Origin: an uncultured Eubacteriales bacterium
GTDB lineage: Bacteria > Bacillota > Clostridia > Christensenellales > CAG-138
Direction: 5' to 3'
Assembly (NCBI GenBank): GCA_900542615.1
Contig: UQOG01000022.1
Span: 1-20,893, forward strand
Length of the DNA stretch: 20,893 bases
The position numbers and the translations under genes are program-made. Each line of letters opens with the position of its first letter. Within the stretch, counting starts at the first letter, position 1. This document shows, piece by piece, positions 14,237 through 20,893 of the stretch. The notes beneath the pieces were generated by a model that was not told where the DNA came from, searched no databases, and saw only the letters and a list, made by a program, of their open reading frames with translations.

Positions 14237-14496
14237 TTTTCGCCTGCGCCGGGGTATGCCGCCGCTGCCCGCAGGGCAGCGGCTTGGCCCCGGGGGGGGG
14301 GCGGAGCCGGGGCCGCAGCCCTTCCCGCCATCGTTTCGCCTGCCAGGCCCCATAGGGCGCGGGGCCTGGCTTTCCGCTGCCTTTTGGCGTTGGTGGAACC
14401 TCCAACCGCCCGGGGGGGGCGGTTGGCGTTCTGCCGGCGCCCTACACGGACGCATTCTTTGCGTGGTTCGAGCCGATAATGCAGCATAGTATTCGG
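14237..14496. other. GC-rich hairpin block downstream of deoD
   Basis: No gene. Stems seen in order are GCCGCTGCCC-GCA-GGGCAGCGGC (14261-14283), GGCCCCGG pairing with CCGGGGCC (about 14286-14313), GCCAGGCCCC with GGGGCCTGGC (14342-14370, followed by TTT), and CCAACCGCCC with GGGCGGTTGG (14402-14425). One or more may end deoD transcription from the right. The style is the same as 5097-5374. Confidence 0.65.
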
Positions 14497-15204
14497 CTAT
14501 GCGATCTCCAAAGCCAGCTCCATCATCTGGGTAAAGGTGGTCTGCCGCTCCTGGGCGGTGCATTCCTCCCCGGTGACCAGGCTGTCCGAAATGGTGCAGA
14601 TGGCCAGGGCGTTCTTGCCGGCCCGGGCGGCGTTCATATACAGGGCCGCAGCCTCCATCTCCACGGCCAGCACCCCCAGCTTTTGCCATTCCAGGGTGCT
14701 CTGGCTGTCGTCGTAAAACAGGTCGTTGGAGAGCAGGTTCCCCACATACACCTGCAAGCCCATGGCGTCGGCGGCATCCACGGCCTTTTTCAACAGGGGC
14801 CAGCTGGCGATGGGGGCGAAGGTGCCCAGCAGGCCGTATTGGTCCGCAAAGGTGGAATTGTAGCAGGCGCCCTGGCCCAGGACGATGCTCCGCAGCTTCA
14901 GCTGGGGGCTGATGGCGCCGGCGGAGCCGATGCGGATGATGTTTTCCACCCCGAAGGTGTTGAACAGCTCGTAGCTGTAGATGCCCATGCTGGGCATTCC
15001 CATACCGCTGGCCATGACGGATACGGGCTTGCCCTTATACAGGCCCGTATGGCCCTGGACGCCCCGGACGTTGTTGACGAGCCGGGGGTTTTCCAGATAG
15101 GTCTCCGCGATGAACTTGGCCCTGAGGGGATCCCCGGGCATGAGGACGGTCCTGGCAAAATCCGCAGGGTCTGCCTGGATATGGGGGGTTTTGATGATGG
15201 ACAT
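14497..15204 (-). CDS. deoD: Purine-nucleoside phosphorylase
   Basis: This 235-aa hexameric-type PNP splits purine (deoxy)nucleosides with phosphate to base and (deoxy)ribose-1-phosphate. Signature pieces are LMPGDPLRAKFIAE (21-34), SGMGMPSMGIYSYEL (66-80), RIGSAGAI (91-98, phosphate site), VEMEAAALY (181-189, ribose site) and SDSLVTGE (206-213, with base-binding Asp at about 207). The length is normal. The start at 15204 matches the family's N-terminus; AAAGGAGGA about 9 bases upstream lies in the last codons of rmuC, whose stop is 5 bases away, so translation is probably coupled. The frame is open further upstream to 15552, but only as a shadow of rmuC. It fits functionally with the nucleoside importer at 5375-10496. 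Confidence 0.95.
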   Translation of the reverse strand: MSIIKTPHIQADPADFARTVLMPGDPLRAKFIAETYLENPRLVNNVRGVQGHTGLYKGKPVSVMASGMGMPSMGIYSYELFNTFGVENIIRIGSAGAISPQLKLRSIVLGQGACYNSTFADQYGLLGTFAPIASWPLLKKAVDAADAMGLQVYVGNLLSNDLFYDDSQSTLEWQKLGVLAVEMEAAALYMNAARAGKNALAICTISDSLVTGEECTAQERQTTFTQMMELALEIA

Positions 15205-15209
15205 GGGGC

Positions 15210-16550
15210 TTATTCCTCCTTTTCCTCGTCGTCTGTATCCATGATTTCCACAGCGTCCTCGGGCAGGTACAGGGGTACCTGGGCCGCAGGCATGGCTGTT
15301 ACGTCCTTCAGTCGGGATTGGATCCGCCGGGTGCGCACGCCGATGAGGGTATCCAATTCGTTGTTGGCCCGGGTCAATTGCTTTTGGGCCCGGGTGAGCA
15401 CCTCGTGGAACCGGTCGAATTCCGTCTTGACCGCCCCCAGCACCTTCCACACCTCGCCGCTGCGCTTTTGGATGGCCACGGTGCGGAAGCCCATTTGCAG
15501 GCTGTTGAGCAGGGCCGCCATGGTGGAAGGCCCGGCCAGGTTCACCTGGCATTCCCGCTGGAGCCGCTCCACCAGCCCCAGGCGCACCGCCTCCGCGTAC
15601 AGGCCCTCGGTGGGCAGGAACATGATGGCGAACTCGGTGGTATAGGGGGGATTGATGTATTTATCCCGGATGTCCCGGGCAAAGCCCCGGATCCGGGCCA
15701 CCAGGCTATCCTGGGCCCCCTTGATCCGGGCCGGGTCCCCGGCCTCATAGGCGTCCACCAGCTCCCCATAGGCGTCGGTGGGAAACTTGGAATCGATGGG
15801 CAGCAGCACCCGGCTGTCGTCCTGGGCGGGCAGGCGGATGGCGAATTCCACCCGTTCCCGGCCGTGGGGGCTGACGGTGGTGTTCTTTTCGTATTGCTCC
15901 GGGGCCAGGATCTCCGAAAGGATGGCTTCCAGCTGGATCTCCCCCAGGGTGCCCCGGGTCTTTACGTTGGAGAGCACCTTCTTCAGGTCCCCTACCCCTA
16001 CCGCCAGGGTCTGCATTTCCCCCAGGCCCTTATATACCTGCTCCAGCCGCTCGTTGACCAGCTTGAAGGATTGGGTCATCCGCTCGTCCAGGGTCTTTTG
16101 CAGCTTTTCATCCACCACCTGCTGCATCTGCTCCAGGCGCTTGTTGTTGTCTGCCTGGAGGGCCCCCAGCCGCTGCTCCATGGTGGCCCGGATGTTTTCC
16201 AGCTTTTGCTCGCTTTCCAGCGCACTGGTCTTGAGCCGGTTCTCCACCTGGGCGCTCAGGGTCAAAAGCCCCCGCTGGATCTCCCCCAGCTTTTCCCCCT
16301 GGGCCTTGGCCTGGGCGCTCTGGCTCTCCGCCAATAGGGCCCCCATGGAGCGGATGCTACGCTGTAGCCCCTCGTTAAGCTCCTCCCGCAGGGCCCGCTG
16401 GCTGTCCGCAAGATCCCGCCGCAGGCTGGAAAGGTTCTCCCGCCGCTCCCCCATCTCCGCCCCCATACGGGACAGCCGGGCCAGGGTCAATGCCAACAGG
16501 CCCACGCAAACGCCCAGCAGCGCCAGGGCGATGATCAGCAACCATTCCAT
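15210..16550 (-). CDS. rmuC: DNA recombination protein RmuC
   Basis: This 446-aa protein has an N-terminal membrane helix at about 3-27 (LLIIALALLGVCVGLLALTLA), a long Gln/Glu-rich coiled coil to about 190, and then the RmuC domain. Domain marks include RGTLGEIQLEAILSEILAPEQYEKN, LPIDSKFPTDAYGEL, and YINPPYTTEFAIMFLPTEGLYAEA. The family limits inversions at short inverted repeats and is thought to have a nuclease-like core. The start has GGGAGGAAAAGACC before it. It lies 49 bases after truA and is followed at once by deoD. Confidence 0.95.
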   Translation of the reverse strand: MEWLLIIALALLGVCVGLLALTLARLSRMGAEMGERRENLSSLRRDLADSQRALREELNEGLQRSIRSMGALLAESQSAQAKAQGEKLGEIQRGLLTLSAQVENRLKTSALESEQKLENIRATMEQRLGALQADNNKRLEQMQQVVDEKLQKTLDERMTQSFKLVNERLEQVYKGLGEMQTLAVGVGDLKKVLSNVKTRGTLGEIQLEAILSEILAPEQYEKNTTVSPHGRERVEFAIRLPAQDDSRVLLPIDSKFPTDAYGELVDAYEAGDPARIKGAQDSLVARIRGFARDIRDKYINPPYTTEFAIMFLPTEGLYAEAVRLGLVERLQRECQVNLAGPSTMAALLNSLQMGFRTVAIQKRSGEVWKVLGAVKTEFDRFHEVLTRAQKQLTRANNELDTLIGVRTRRIQSRLKDVTAMPAAQVPLYLPEDAVEIMDTDDEEKEE

Positions 16551-16581
16551 GGTCTTTTCCTCCCAAGCAAGGCTTTATCCG

Positions 16582-16606
16582 ATTGTAAAGCCCGATATCT
16601 TACAAT
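16582..16606. repeat. Inverted repeat at the truA-rmuC junction
   Basis: ATTGTAA and TTACAAT are separated by 11 bases and include the truA stop codon. It may be a hairpin in the message or an operator for an internal promoter; neither is shown. Confidence 0.5.
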
Positions 16607-17388
16607 TGTCCCAGCCATTGCACATAATCTTCCGTGTCAAAATCCGGATATTCCACCCGCCACAGCATCAGTCCGTGGGCAGGGGCGGTGGGGCCGCCAT
16701 CCTCCCGGCAGCCGGACGCAAGGGCCTCCTCCATGGCAGCCAGGGGCCGCCTGCCCCCGCCGATCTCCAGCATGGTGCCCACCAGGATGCGCACCATATT
16801 ATAAAGGAAGCCGCTGCCCGCCACATGGTAGTACAATAGCCCGGGGCATTCCCCCTGGACCCACCGGGACTCGAACACGGTGCGCCAGGTGGTCTTGGGG
16901 GTAATGCCGGCGGCCTTGAAGGCCCCGAAGTCGTGGTTCCCCACCACCATGGCCGCCGCCTGCTCCAGCAAGGCGCGATCCAGGGGATGGTGGATATGCA
17001 GGGCGGTATCCCGCAGGAAGGGGTTCCCATGGGGGCTTTGCCAAAGGGCGTAGCGGTAATGCTTACGGGCCACCTGGAAGCGGGCGTGGAAATCCGCCGG
17101 GGCGTCCTGGCTGAAGGCCACCCGGATATCCCGGGGCAGGCCGCAGTTGAGGGCATAGGCGAACTTGGGGCCGGGGATGCGGCTCTGCGTATCGAAATGG
17201 GCCACCTGGGCCCGGGCGTGGACGCCGCTGTCCGTGCGGCCGGAGGCATGGAGCCGGATCGCCTCGCCGGTGATCTTATACAGCTCCTGCTCCAGCCGCT
17301 CCTGCACCGCCAGGCCGTTGGGCTGGGTCTGCCAGCCCGCGTAGGCTGTGCCGTCGTATTGGACGATCATGCGAATGCGGCGGGTCAT
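16600..17388 (-). CDS. truA: tRNA pseudouridine synthase A
   Basis: This 262-aa enzyme isomerises uridines 38-40 of the tRNA anticodon arm. The catalytic aspartate is D53 in ASGRTDSGVHA; YDGTAYAGWQTQPN (11-24), NCGLPRDIRV, RKHYRYAL and GSGFLYNMVRILVGTMLEIG are the family blocks in the usual order. The length is typical. ATG at 17388 follows GGAGG by 7 bases and overlaps the stop of the upstream gene by four (ATGA). In many Firmicutes truA follows ecfT directly; here a 140-aa membrane protein gene comes between. Confidence 0.96.
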   Translation of the reverse strand: MTRRIRMIVQYDGTAYAGWQTQPNGLAVQERLEQELYKITGEAIRLHASGRTDSGVHARAQVAHFDTQSRIPGPKFAYALNCGLPRDIRVAFSQDAPADFHARFQVARKHYRYALWQSPHGNPFLRDTALHIHHPLDRALLEQAAAMVVGNHDFGAFKAAGITPKTTWRTVFESRWVQGECPGLLYYHVAGSGFLYNMVRILVGTMLEIGGGRRPLAAMEEALASGCREDGGPTAPAHGLMLWRVEYPDFDTEDYVQWLGQL

Positions 17389-17807
17389 GGGGCTGCCTCC
17401 GGGTCGATGGGTTTGAGGGCGCCGCCGTCCAGAGGCTGGATGAAGCACAGCTCCGCCTCCCCGTCCAGCAGGAACAGGGTTATCACGTCCCCGTTCCCCA
17501 GGGCGCACAGCAGCAGGGTCACCTCCCCCACCGCGTCAATGCGGCTGGGGAAACCCCCTTCCAGGCTGGCGGCTACCGCCTCCTCCAGCTCCACCCCGGT
17601 CAACACCTGGGCGATGGATTGCTCCGGGAAGCTGCCCATCAGATACAGCTGCTGGGATTCCACCTGATAGCCCCGGGCCTCCAGCAGCTCCACCAGGGGG
17701 CGGTTGGGGTCCTGTTCTTCCACCCGGCACCACCAAAATAGAGCCAGGCCCAAAATGGCCACGCTGACGGCCAGGAGCAAGATCCGGTGTTTGGGAGAAA
17801 TATCCAA
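17385..17807 (-). CDS. Unknown single-pass membrane protein between ecfT and truA
   Basis: This 140-aa protein has one N-terminal hydrophobic helix (about 8-26, RILLLAVSVAILGLALFWWC) after a short hydrophilic start. The rest, predicted outside the membrane, holds alternating polar and hydrophobic strands (GYQVESQQLYLMGSFPEQSI; VTLLLCALGNGDVITLFLLDGEAELCFI). No family is recognised. Translation starts at a TTG: it has a near-perfect AAGGAGGT 6 bases upstream (17814-17821) and no better ATG. It lies 18 bases after ecfT and overlaps truA by four, so it is firmly part of this operon. It may be a lineage-specific accessory of the ECF module, or just a passenger. Confidence 0.8.
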   Translation of the reverse strand: MDISPKHRILLLAVSVAILGLALFWWCRVEEQDPNRPLVELLEARGYQVESQQLYLMGSFPEQSIAQVLTGVELEEAVAASLEGGFPSRIDAVGEVTLLLCALGNGDVITLFLLDGEAELCFIQPLDGGALKPIDPEAAP

Positions 17808-17825
17808 GGGGGCACCTCCTTTGCC

Positions 17826-18626
17826 TTACAGTGCCTGGGCCCAAAGGATCAGAGCCACCAGGGCCAACGTGGCCCCCAAAGCGACTCCGTCCCGCCGGGC
17901 AAAGCGCAGCACCGCCATCCGGGTGCGGCCCTCCCCGCCGTGATAGCACCGGCTCTCCATGGCCATGGCCAACTCGTCCGCCCGCCGGAAGGCGCTGATG
18001 AACAGGGGCACCAGGATGGGCACCATGGCCTTGGCCCGCTGGAATACATTGCCGGATTCCAGATCCGCGCCCCGGGACAGCTGGGCCTTCATGATTTTAT
18101 CCGCCTCTTCCAACAGGGTGGGAATGAACCGCAGGGCAATGGTCATGATCATGGCCAGTTCGTGGGCGGGGAACCCCACCTTGGAAAGGGGGGCCATCAG
18201 CCGTTCCAGCCCGTCGGTAAGGGCGATGGGGGTGGTGGTGAGGGTGGTCAGGGAGGTACCCGCCACCAGCAGCACCAGCCGGATGGTGATAAAGCAGGCC
18301 TGCCGCACGCCGCCCCAGGTGATGGTGATCCGCCACCAGCTCCACAGGGGGGCGCCGGTATGGATCATGAGCACGTTGAGGATGAACATGAACACCAGCA
18401 CCCATTTGAGGGGCTTGAGGGAGCGCCAAAGGTAGCTGAGAGGCACCCGGGCCAGATAGGTCACCCCGGCCACATAGGCGGCCACCCCGATGAACAGCCA
18501 CATATCCTGCACCAGGAACACCATGACGATATACACCATCATCAGCGTCAGCTTGGTGCGGGGATCCAGGCGATGGATGGGGGAATTCCCCGGGAAATAT
18601 TGGCCCAGGGTGATATCCTTAAACAT
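17826..18626 (-). CDS. ecfT: ECF transporter transmembrane protein EcfT
   Basis: This 266-aa membrane protein links the two ATPases to vitamin- or metal-binding S-components. The opening PGNSPIHRLDPRTKL is the typical EcfT start. Helices cover about 26-60, 72-90, 110-130, 158-172 and 242-264. The two cytoplasmic coupling motifs are SRG at 184-186 (AQLSRGADLE) and SRC at 225-227 (AMESRCYHGGEGRT); many relatives have ARG at the second place. AAAGGAGG precedes the ATG, which overlaps the ecfA2 stop by eight bases. No S-component gene is nearby, so this is a shared (group II) module. Confidence 0.95.
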   Translation of the reverse strand: MFKDITLGQYFPGNSPIHRLDPRTKLTLMMVYIVMVFLVQDMWLFIGVAAYVAGVTYLARVPLSYLWRSLKPLKWVLVFMFILNVLMIHTGAPLWSWWRITITWGGVRQACFITIRLVLLVAGTSLTTLTTTPIALTDGLERLMAPLSKVGFPAHELAMIMTIALRFIPTLLEEADKIMKAQLSRGADLESGNVFQRAKAMVPILVPLFISAFRRADELAMAMESRCYHGGEGRTRMAVLRFARRDGVALGATLALVALILWAQAL

Positions 18627-19467
18627 GGCCCCTCCTTTCCAGCAAAAAGGCGGTCAACGCCTCCGCCGTATAAAGGTGGGGTACCTCCATGCCCCGCTTG
18701 CGCAGGGCGGCGGCCAGTTTGCAGGGGGCAGGCAGCTCCAGGCCCAGGGCCTGCAGGGTATCCTCCGCCTGGAAGATCTTGCCCGGGGCGTCCGCCTGAA
18801 CCAGCCGGCCCTGGTGCAACACGGCGATCCGGTCCGCGCACTGGGCCACGTCTTCCATGGAGTGGGACACCATCACCACCCCGCAGCCGGTCTTTGCCCG
18901 CAGGCCGTCGATGGTATGCAGGATATCCCGCCGGCCCTGGGGGTCCAGCCCGGCCATGGGCTCGTCCAGGATCAAATACTTGGGCTCCATGGCGATGACC
19001 CCTGCCAAGGCCGCCCGCCGCCGTTCGCCCCCGCTGAGGCTGAAGGGGGATTTTTCCCCGAATTGTTTGGCGGGCAGGCCCACCAGCCCAAGGGCGGTTT
19101 CCACCCGGCGCTGGATCTCCTCCTCCACCAGCCCCATGTTCCGGGGGCCGTAGGCCACGTCCCGGGCCACCGTTTCCTCGAACAGCTGGTATTCGGGATA
19201 TTGAAACACCAGCCCCACATGCCGCCGGGCCTGGATCCGCTGCTTCTTATCCCCCATATCCAGCCCTTCCACCAGCACCCGGCCGGCAGTGGGCTGCAAT
19301 AACCCGCCCATCAGCTGGACCAGGGTGCTTTTCCCGCTGCCGGTATGGCCGATCAGGCCCAGGAATTCCCCGGCCTCCACCGTCAGGTCCACCTCCGCCA
19401 CCGCCTTGTGGCTTAGGGCGCTGCCCTGCATATATTCATAGGTGAGCTTCTCTAGCTGTATTGCCAT
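18619..19467 (-). CDS. ecfA2: ECF transporter ATPase EcfA2
   Basis: This 282-aa ATPase is the second energiser of the ECF complex. Walker A is GHTGSGKST (40-48), the Q-loop FQYPEYQLFEETV is characteristic of EcfA2, the signature is LSGGERRR, Walker B ends DEPMAGLDP, and the switch is VSHSMED with the histidine kept. The start at 19467 lies 16 bases inside the end of ecfA1, and the frame open further upstream is only the shadow of ecfA1. The C-terminal tail pairs the two ATPases in known complexes. Confidence 0.95.
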   Translation of the reverse strand: MAIQLEKLTYEYMQGSALSHKAVAEVDLTVEAGEFLGLIGHTGSGKSTLVQLMGGLLQPTAGRVLVEGLDMGDKKQRIQARRHVGLVFQYPEYQLFEETVARDVAYGPRNMGLVEEEIQRRVETALGLVGLPAKQFGEKSPFSLSGGERRRAALAGVIAMEPKYLILDEPMAGLDPQGRRDILHTIDGLRAKTGCGVVMVSHSMEDVAQCADRIAVLHQGRLVQADAPGKIFQAEDTLQALGLELPAPCKLAAALRKRGMEVPHLYTAEALTAFLLERRGHV

Positions 19468-20264
19468 ATCGCGTCCGCCAGTTCCTCTATCTCCAGGCAA
19501 AGGGGCAGCTCCATGCCGCCCTTTTGCAGCATTTCTCCCATGGCCACCACCGGGGGCAGGTCCAGCCGGCACGCCCTTAGCGCGTCCCCCTGGGCGAATA
19601 CCGCCCTGGGCGGCCCGTCCAGTATCACCCGGCCTTCCCCCATCACGATCACCCGCTGGCACATGGCTGCCTCCGCCATATGCTGGGTGATCATCACCAC
19701 GGTGATCCCCTGCGCATGTAGCTTTTGCACGATGGCCAGCACATCCCGCCGGCCCTGGGGGTCCAGCATGGCGGTGGCCTCGTCCAGCACCAACACCCTT
19801 GGCTCCATGGCCAGCATCCCCGCGATGGCGATCCGCTGCTTTTGCCCGCCGCTGAGCATATGGGGGGCGGTCCTGGCAAATTCTTCCATGCCCACCGCCT
19901 TGAGGGCCCTATCCACCCGCTGCCGGATCTGCGGCCCCGGCACCCCCAGGTTCTCCGGGCCAAAGGCCACGTCCTCCTCCACGATGGTGGTCACCAGCTG
20001 GTTGTCCGGATTCTGAAACACCATGCCCACCCGCTGCCGGATGGCCAGGGTGTTGTTGGGGTCCTTGGTATCCATCCCTTCCACCAGCACCCGGCCGCTT
20101 TCCGGCAGCAGCAGGGCGTTAAGATGCTTGGCCAGGGTGCTTTTCCCGCTGCCGTTATGCCCCACCACCGCCACCAGCTCCCCCTCGCCAATCCGAAGGG
20201 AAACATCCTCCAGCGCCGCGTGCTGGGGGTCATAGCGGTAGGTGACGTGGTCCAATACGATCAT
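19452..20264 (-). CDS. ecfA1: ECF transporter ATPase EcfA1
   Basis: This 270-aa protein is the first gene of the operon. Walker A is GHNGSGKST, the Q-loop FQNPDNQLVTTIVEEDVAFGPENLG is the EcfA1 hallmark, the signature is LSGGQKQR, and Walker B ends in DEATAMLDP, the EcfA1 form. The switch region reads ITQHMAEA: the place of the usual H-loop histidine is a glutamine with a histidine next to it. AAGGAG lies 5 bases before the ATG. It overlaps ecfA2 by 16 bases and has a strong promoter about 50 bases upstream. Confidence 0.95.
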   Translation of the reverse strand: MIVLDHVTYRYDPQHAALEDVSLRIGEGELVAVVGHNGSGKSTLAKHLNALLLPESGRVLVEGMDTKDPNNTLAIRQRVGMVFQNPDNQLVTTIVEEDVAFGPENLGVPGPQIRQRVDRALKAVGMEEFARTAPHMLSGGQKQRIAIAGMLAMEPRVLVLDEATAMLDPQGRRDVLAIVQKLHAQGITVVMITQHMAEAAMCQRVIVMGEGRVILDGPPRAVFAQGDALRACRLDLPPVVAMGEMLQKGGMELPLCLEIEELADAIWQYS

Positions 20265-20311
20265 AGGGTCTCCTTCTTCCCCGCCAGTTACCGGCAGGGC
20301 ATTGATGATTC

Positions 20312-20340
20312 ATTATACCCCACCCCTGTTTTTATTACAA
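20312..20340 (-). promoter_or_regulatory. Promoter of the ecfA1-ecfA2-ecfT operon
   Basis: On the minus strand TTGTAA (20335-20340), 17-base spacer, consensus TATAAT (20312-20317). The start would be near 20305, about 41 bases before the ecfA1 ATG. Confidence 0.8.
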
Positions 20341-20348
20341 CGCAATTG

Positions 20349-20357
20349 TGCTATAAT
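20349..20357 (+). promoter_or_regulatory. Extended -10 promoter of the zinc-ribbon membrane gene
   Basis: TG-C-TATAAT (TATAAT at 20352-20357), start near 20364. The place of the -35 (20329-20334, TTTTTA) is poor and lies in the spacer of the divergent ecf promoter, so the two overlap face away. Confidence 0.6.
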
Positions 20358-20413
20358 GCCCTTAAGCCGCCTGGCCCGGCCAGGGGCAATTCTTTGATGG
20401 AGGTCCCTTCCCC

Positions 20414-20779
20414 ATGCTCTGTCCCAATTGCGGCAAGGACAACCTGCCCGGCGCCGCCTTTTGCATCGATTGCGGCGCCCGGTTACAGCCCGCTCCCGCC
20501 TCCCAGCCCGCCCCTTGCCCGCCCCCGGACGAGGCGCACGCCCCGGTATTGGGCCTGGGCCAGTTCACCCTAATGGAGCTGGTGGCCCGCCTCCCGGTGG
20601 TAAACCTGATCCTCTACTGCATATGGGGCTTCGGCAGCGACGTGAACCCCAATAAGAAAAACTGGGCCCGCTCCCGGCTCATCTGGCTGGGCATCAGCCT
20701 GGGGCTTTCCATCCTGGCGATCATGCTGGGCGTTGGCATTTTCAGCGCCCTGGCGGCCGGCTTTTTGGAGGCCGCCTGA
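20414..20779 (+). CDS. Small zinc-ribbon membrane protein
   Basis: This 121-aa protein starts with a zinc ribbon (C3 and C6, C17 and C20: CPNC and CIDC), followed by a Pro/Ala-rich linker to about residue 45. A hydrophobic segment lies near 50-72 (TLMELVARLPVVNLILYCIWGF), then a basic loop PNKKNWARSRLIW, then a second helix at about 91-115. Clostridia carry many such zinc-ribbon membrane proteins of unknown role. GGAGGT lies 8 bases before the ATG. It diverges from the ecf operon. The 114 bases after it, to the window edge, show no gene or clear terminator. Confidence 0.85.
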   Translation: MLCPNCGKDNLPGAAFCIDCGARLQPAPASQPAPCPPPDEAHAPVLGLGQFTLMELVARLPVVNLILYCIWGFGSDVNPNKKNWARSRLIWLGISLGLSILAIMLGVGIFSALAAGFLEAA

Positions 20780-20893
20780 TCTGCAACCCGGCTTTCCCCT
20801 CAGCTTGTCGAGAAACCTCCGGCAAATGGAAGATCGCTGCCCTTTTCGGCTTTCATCGGATTTGGCGGCACAAGGTGAATTGTCCCGAAGGGA

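Overview
The window looks like chromosome of a high-GC, Gram-positive-type anaerobe of the Clostridia (a gut Oscillospirales-like lineage is my guess, not something I can prove). The grounds are strong AAGGAGG ribosome sites, occasional TTG starts, diacylglyceryl-type lipoproteins, an ECF transporter operon in the usual Firmicutes order, a BmpA/NupOPQ nucleoside importer, and a relic of a Tn4451-type TnpV gene.

Layout. 1-4130: a membrane protein with a sigma-region-2-like head (minus) diverges from ilvE (plus), followed by a zinc-ribbon coiled-coil protein and the start of the serine pair serC-serA (3041-5053), which ends in a clear terminator. 5054-5374 is a gene-free, hairpin-rich GC block. 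5375-10496 (minus) is one nucleoside-import operon: binding lipoprotein, double ATPase (TTG start), two permeases. 10728-11960 (minus) is thrC. 12210-13127 (plus) is a stand-alone E2-like acyltransferase-fold protein lacking the usual catalytic histidine. 13137-14236 is a foreign, partly AT-rich insert framed by 22-bp inverted repeats (20/22 matches). It carries a truncated tnpV, a small lipoprotein gene and a recognisable MOBQ-type oriT, but no relaxase. 14237-14496 is another GC hairpin block. 14497-20264 (minus) reads ecfA1-ecfA2-ecfT-(140-aa membrane protein)-truA-rmuC-deoD, apparently one transcription unit. A divergent zinc-ribbon membrane protein (20414-20779) closes the window.

How it fits together. 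ilvE, serC, serA and thrC are amino-acid metabolism (branched-chain, serine, threonine). The nucleoside importer and deoD together support purine nucleoside uptake and phosphorolysis. The EcfA1-EcfA2-EcfT module supplies energy for vitamin or metal uptake with S-components encoded elsewhere. Three promoters share an unusual layout, TTGCAA-N14-TGG followed by a -10 box.

The most interesting part is the 1.1-kb insert, which reads as a mobilisable-in-trans relic or minimal element: inverted repeats, oriT and cargo, with no transfer gene of its own.
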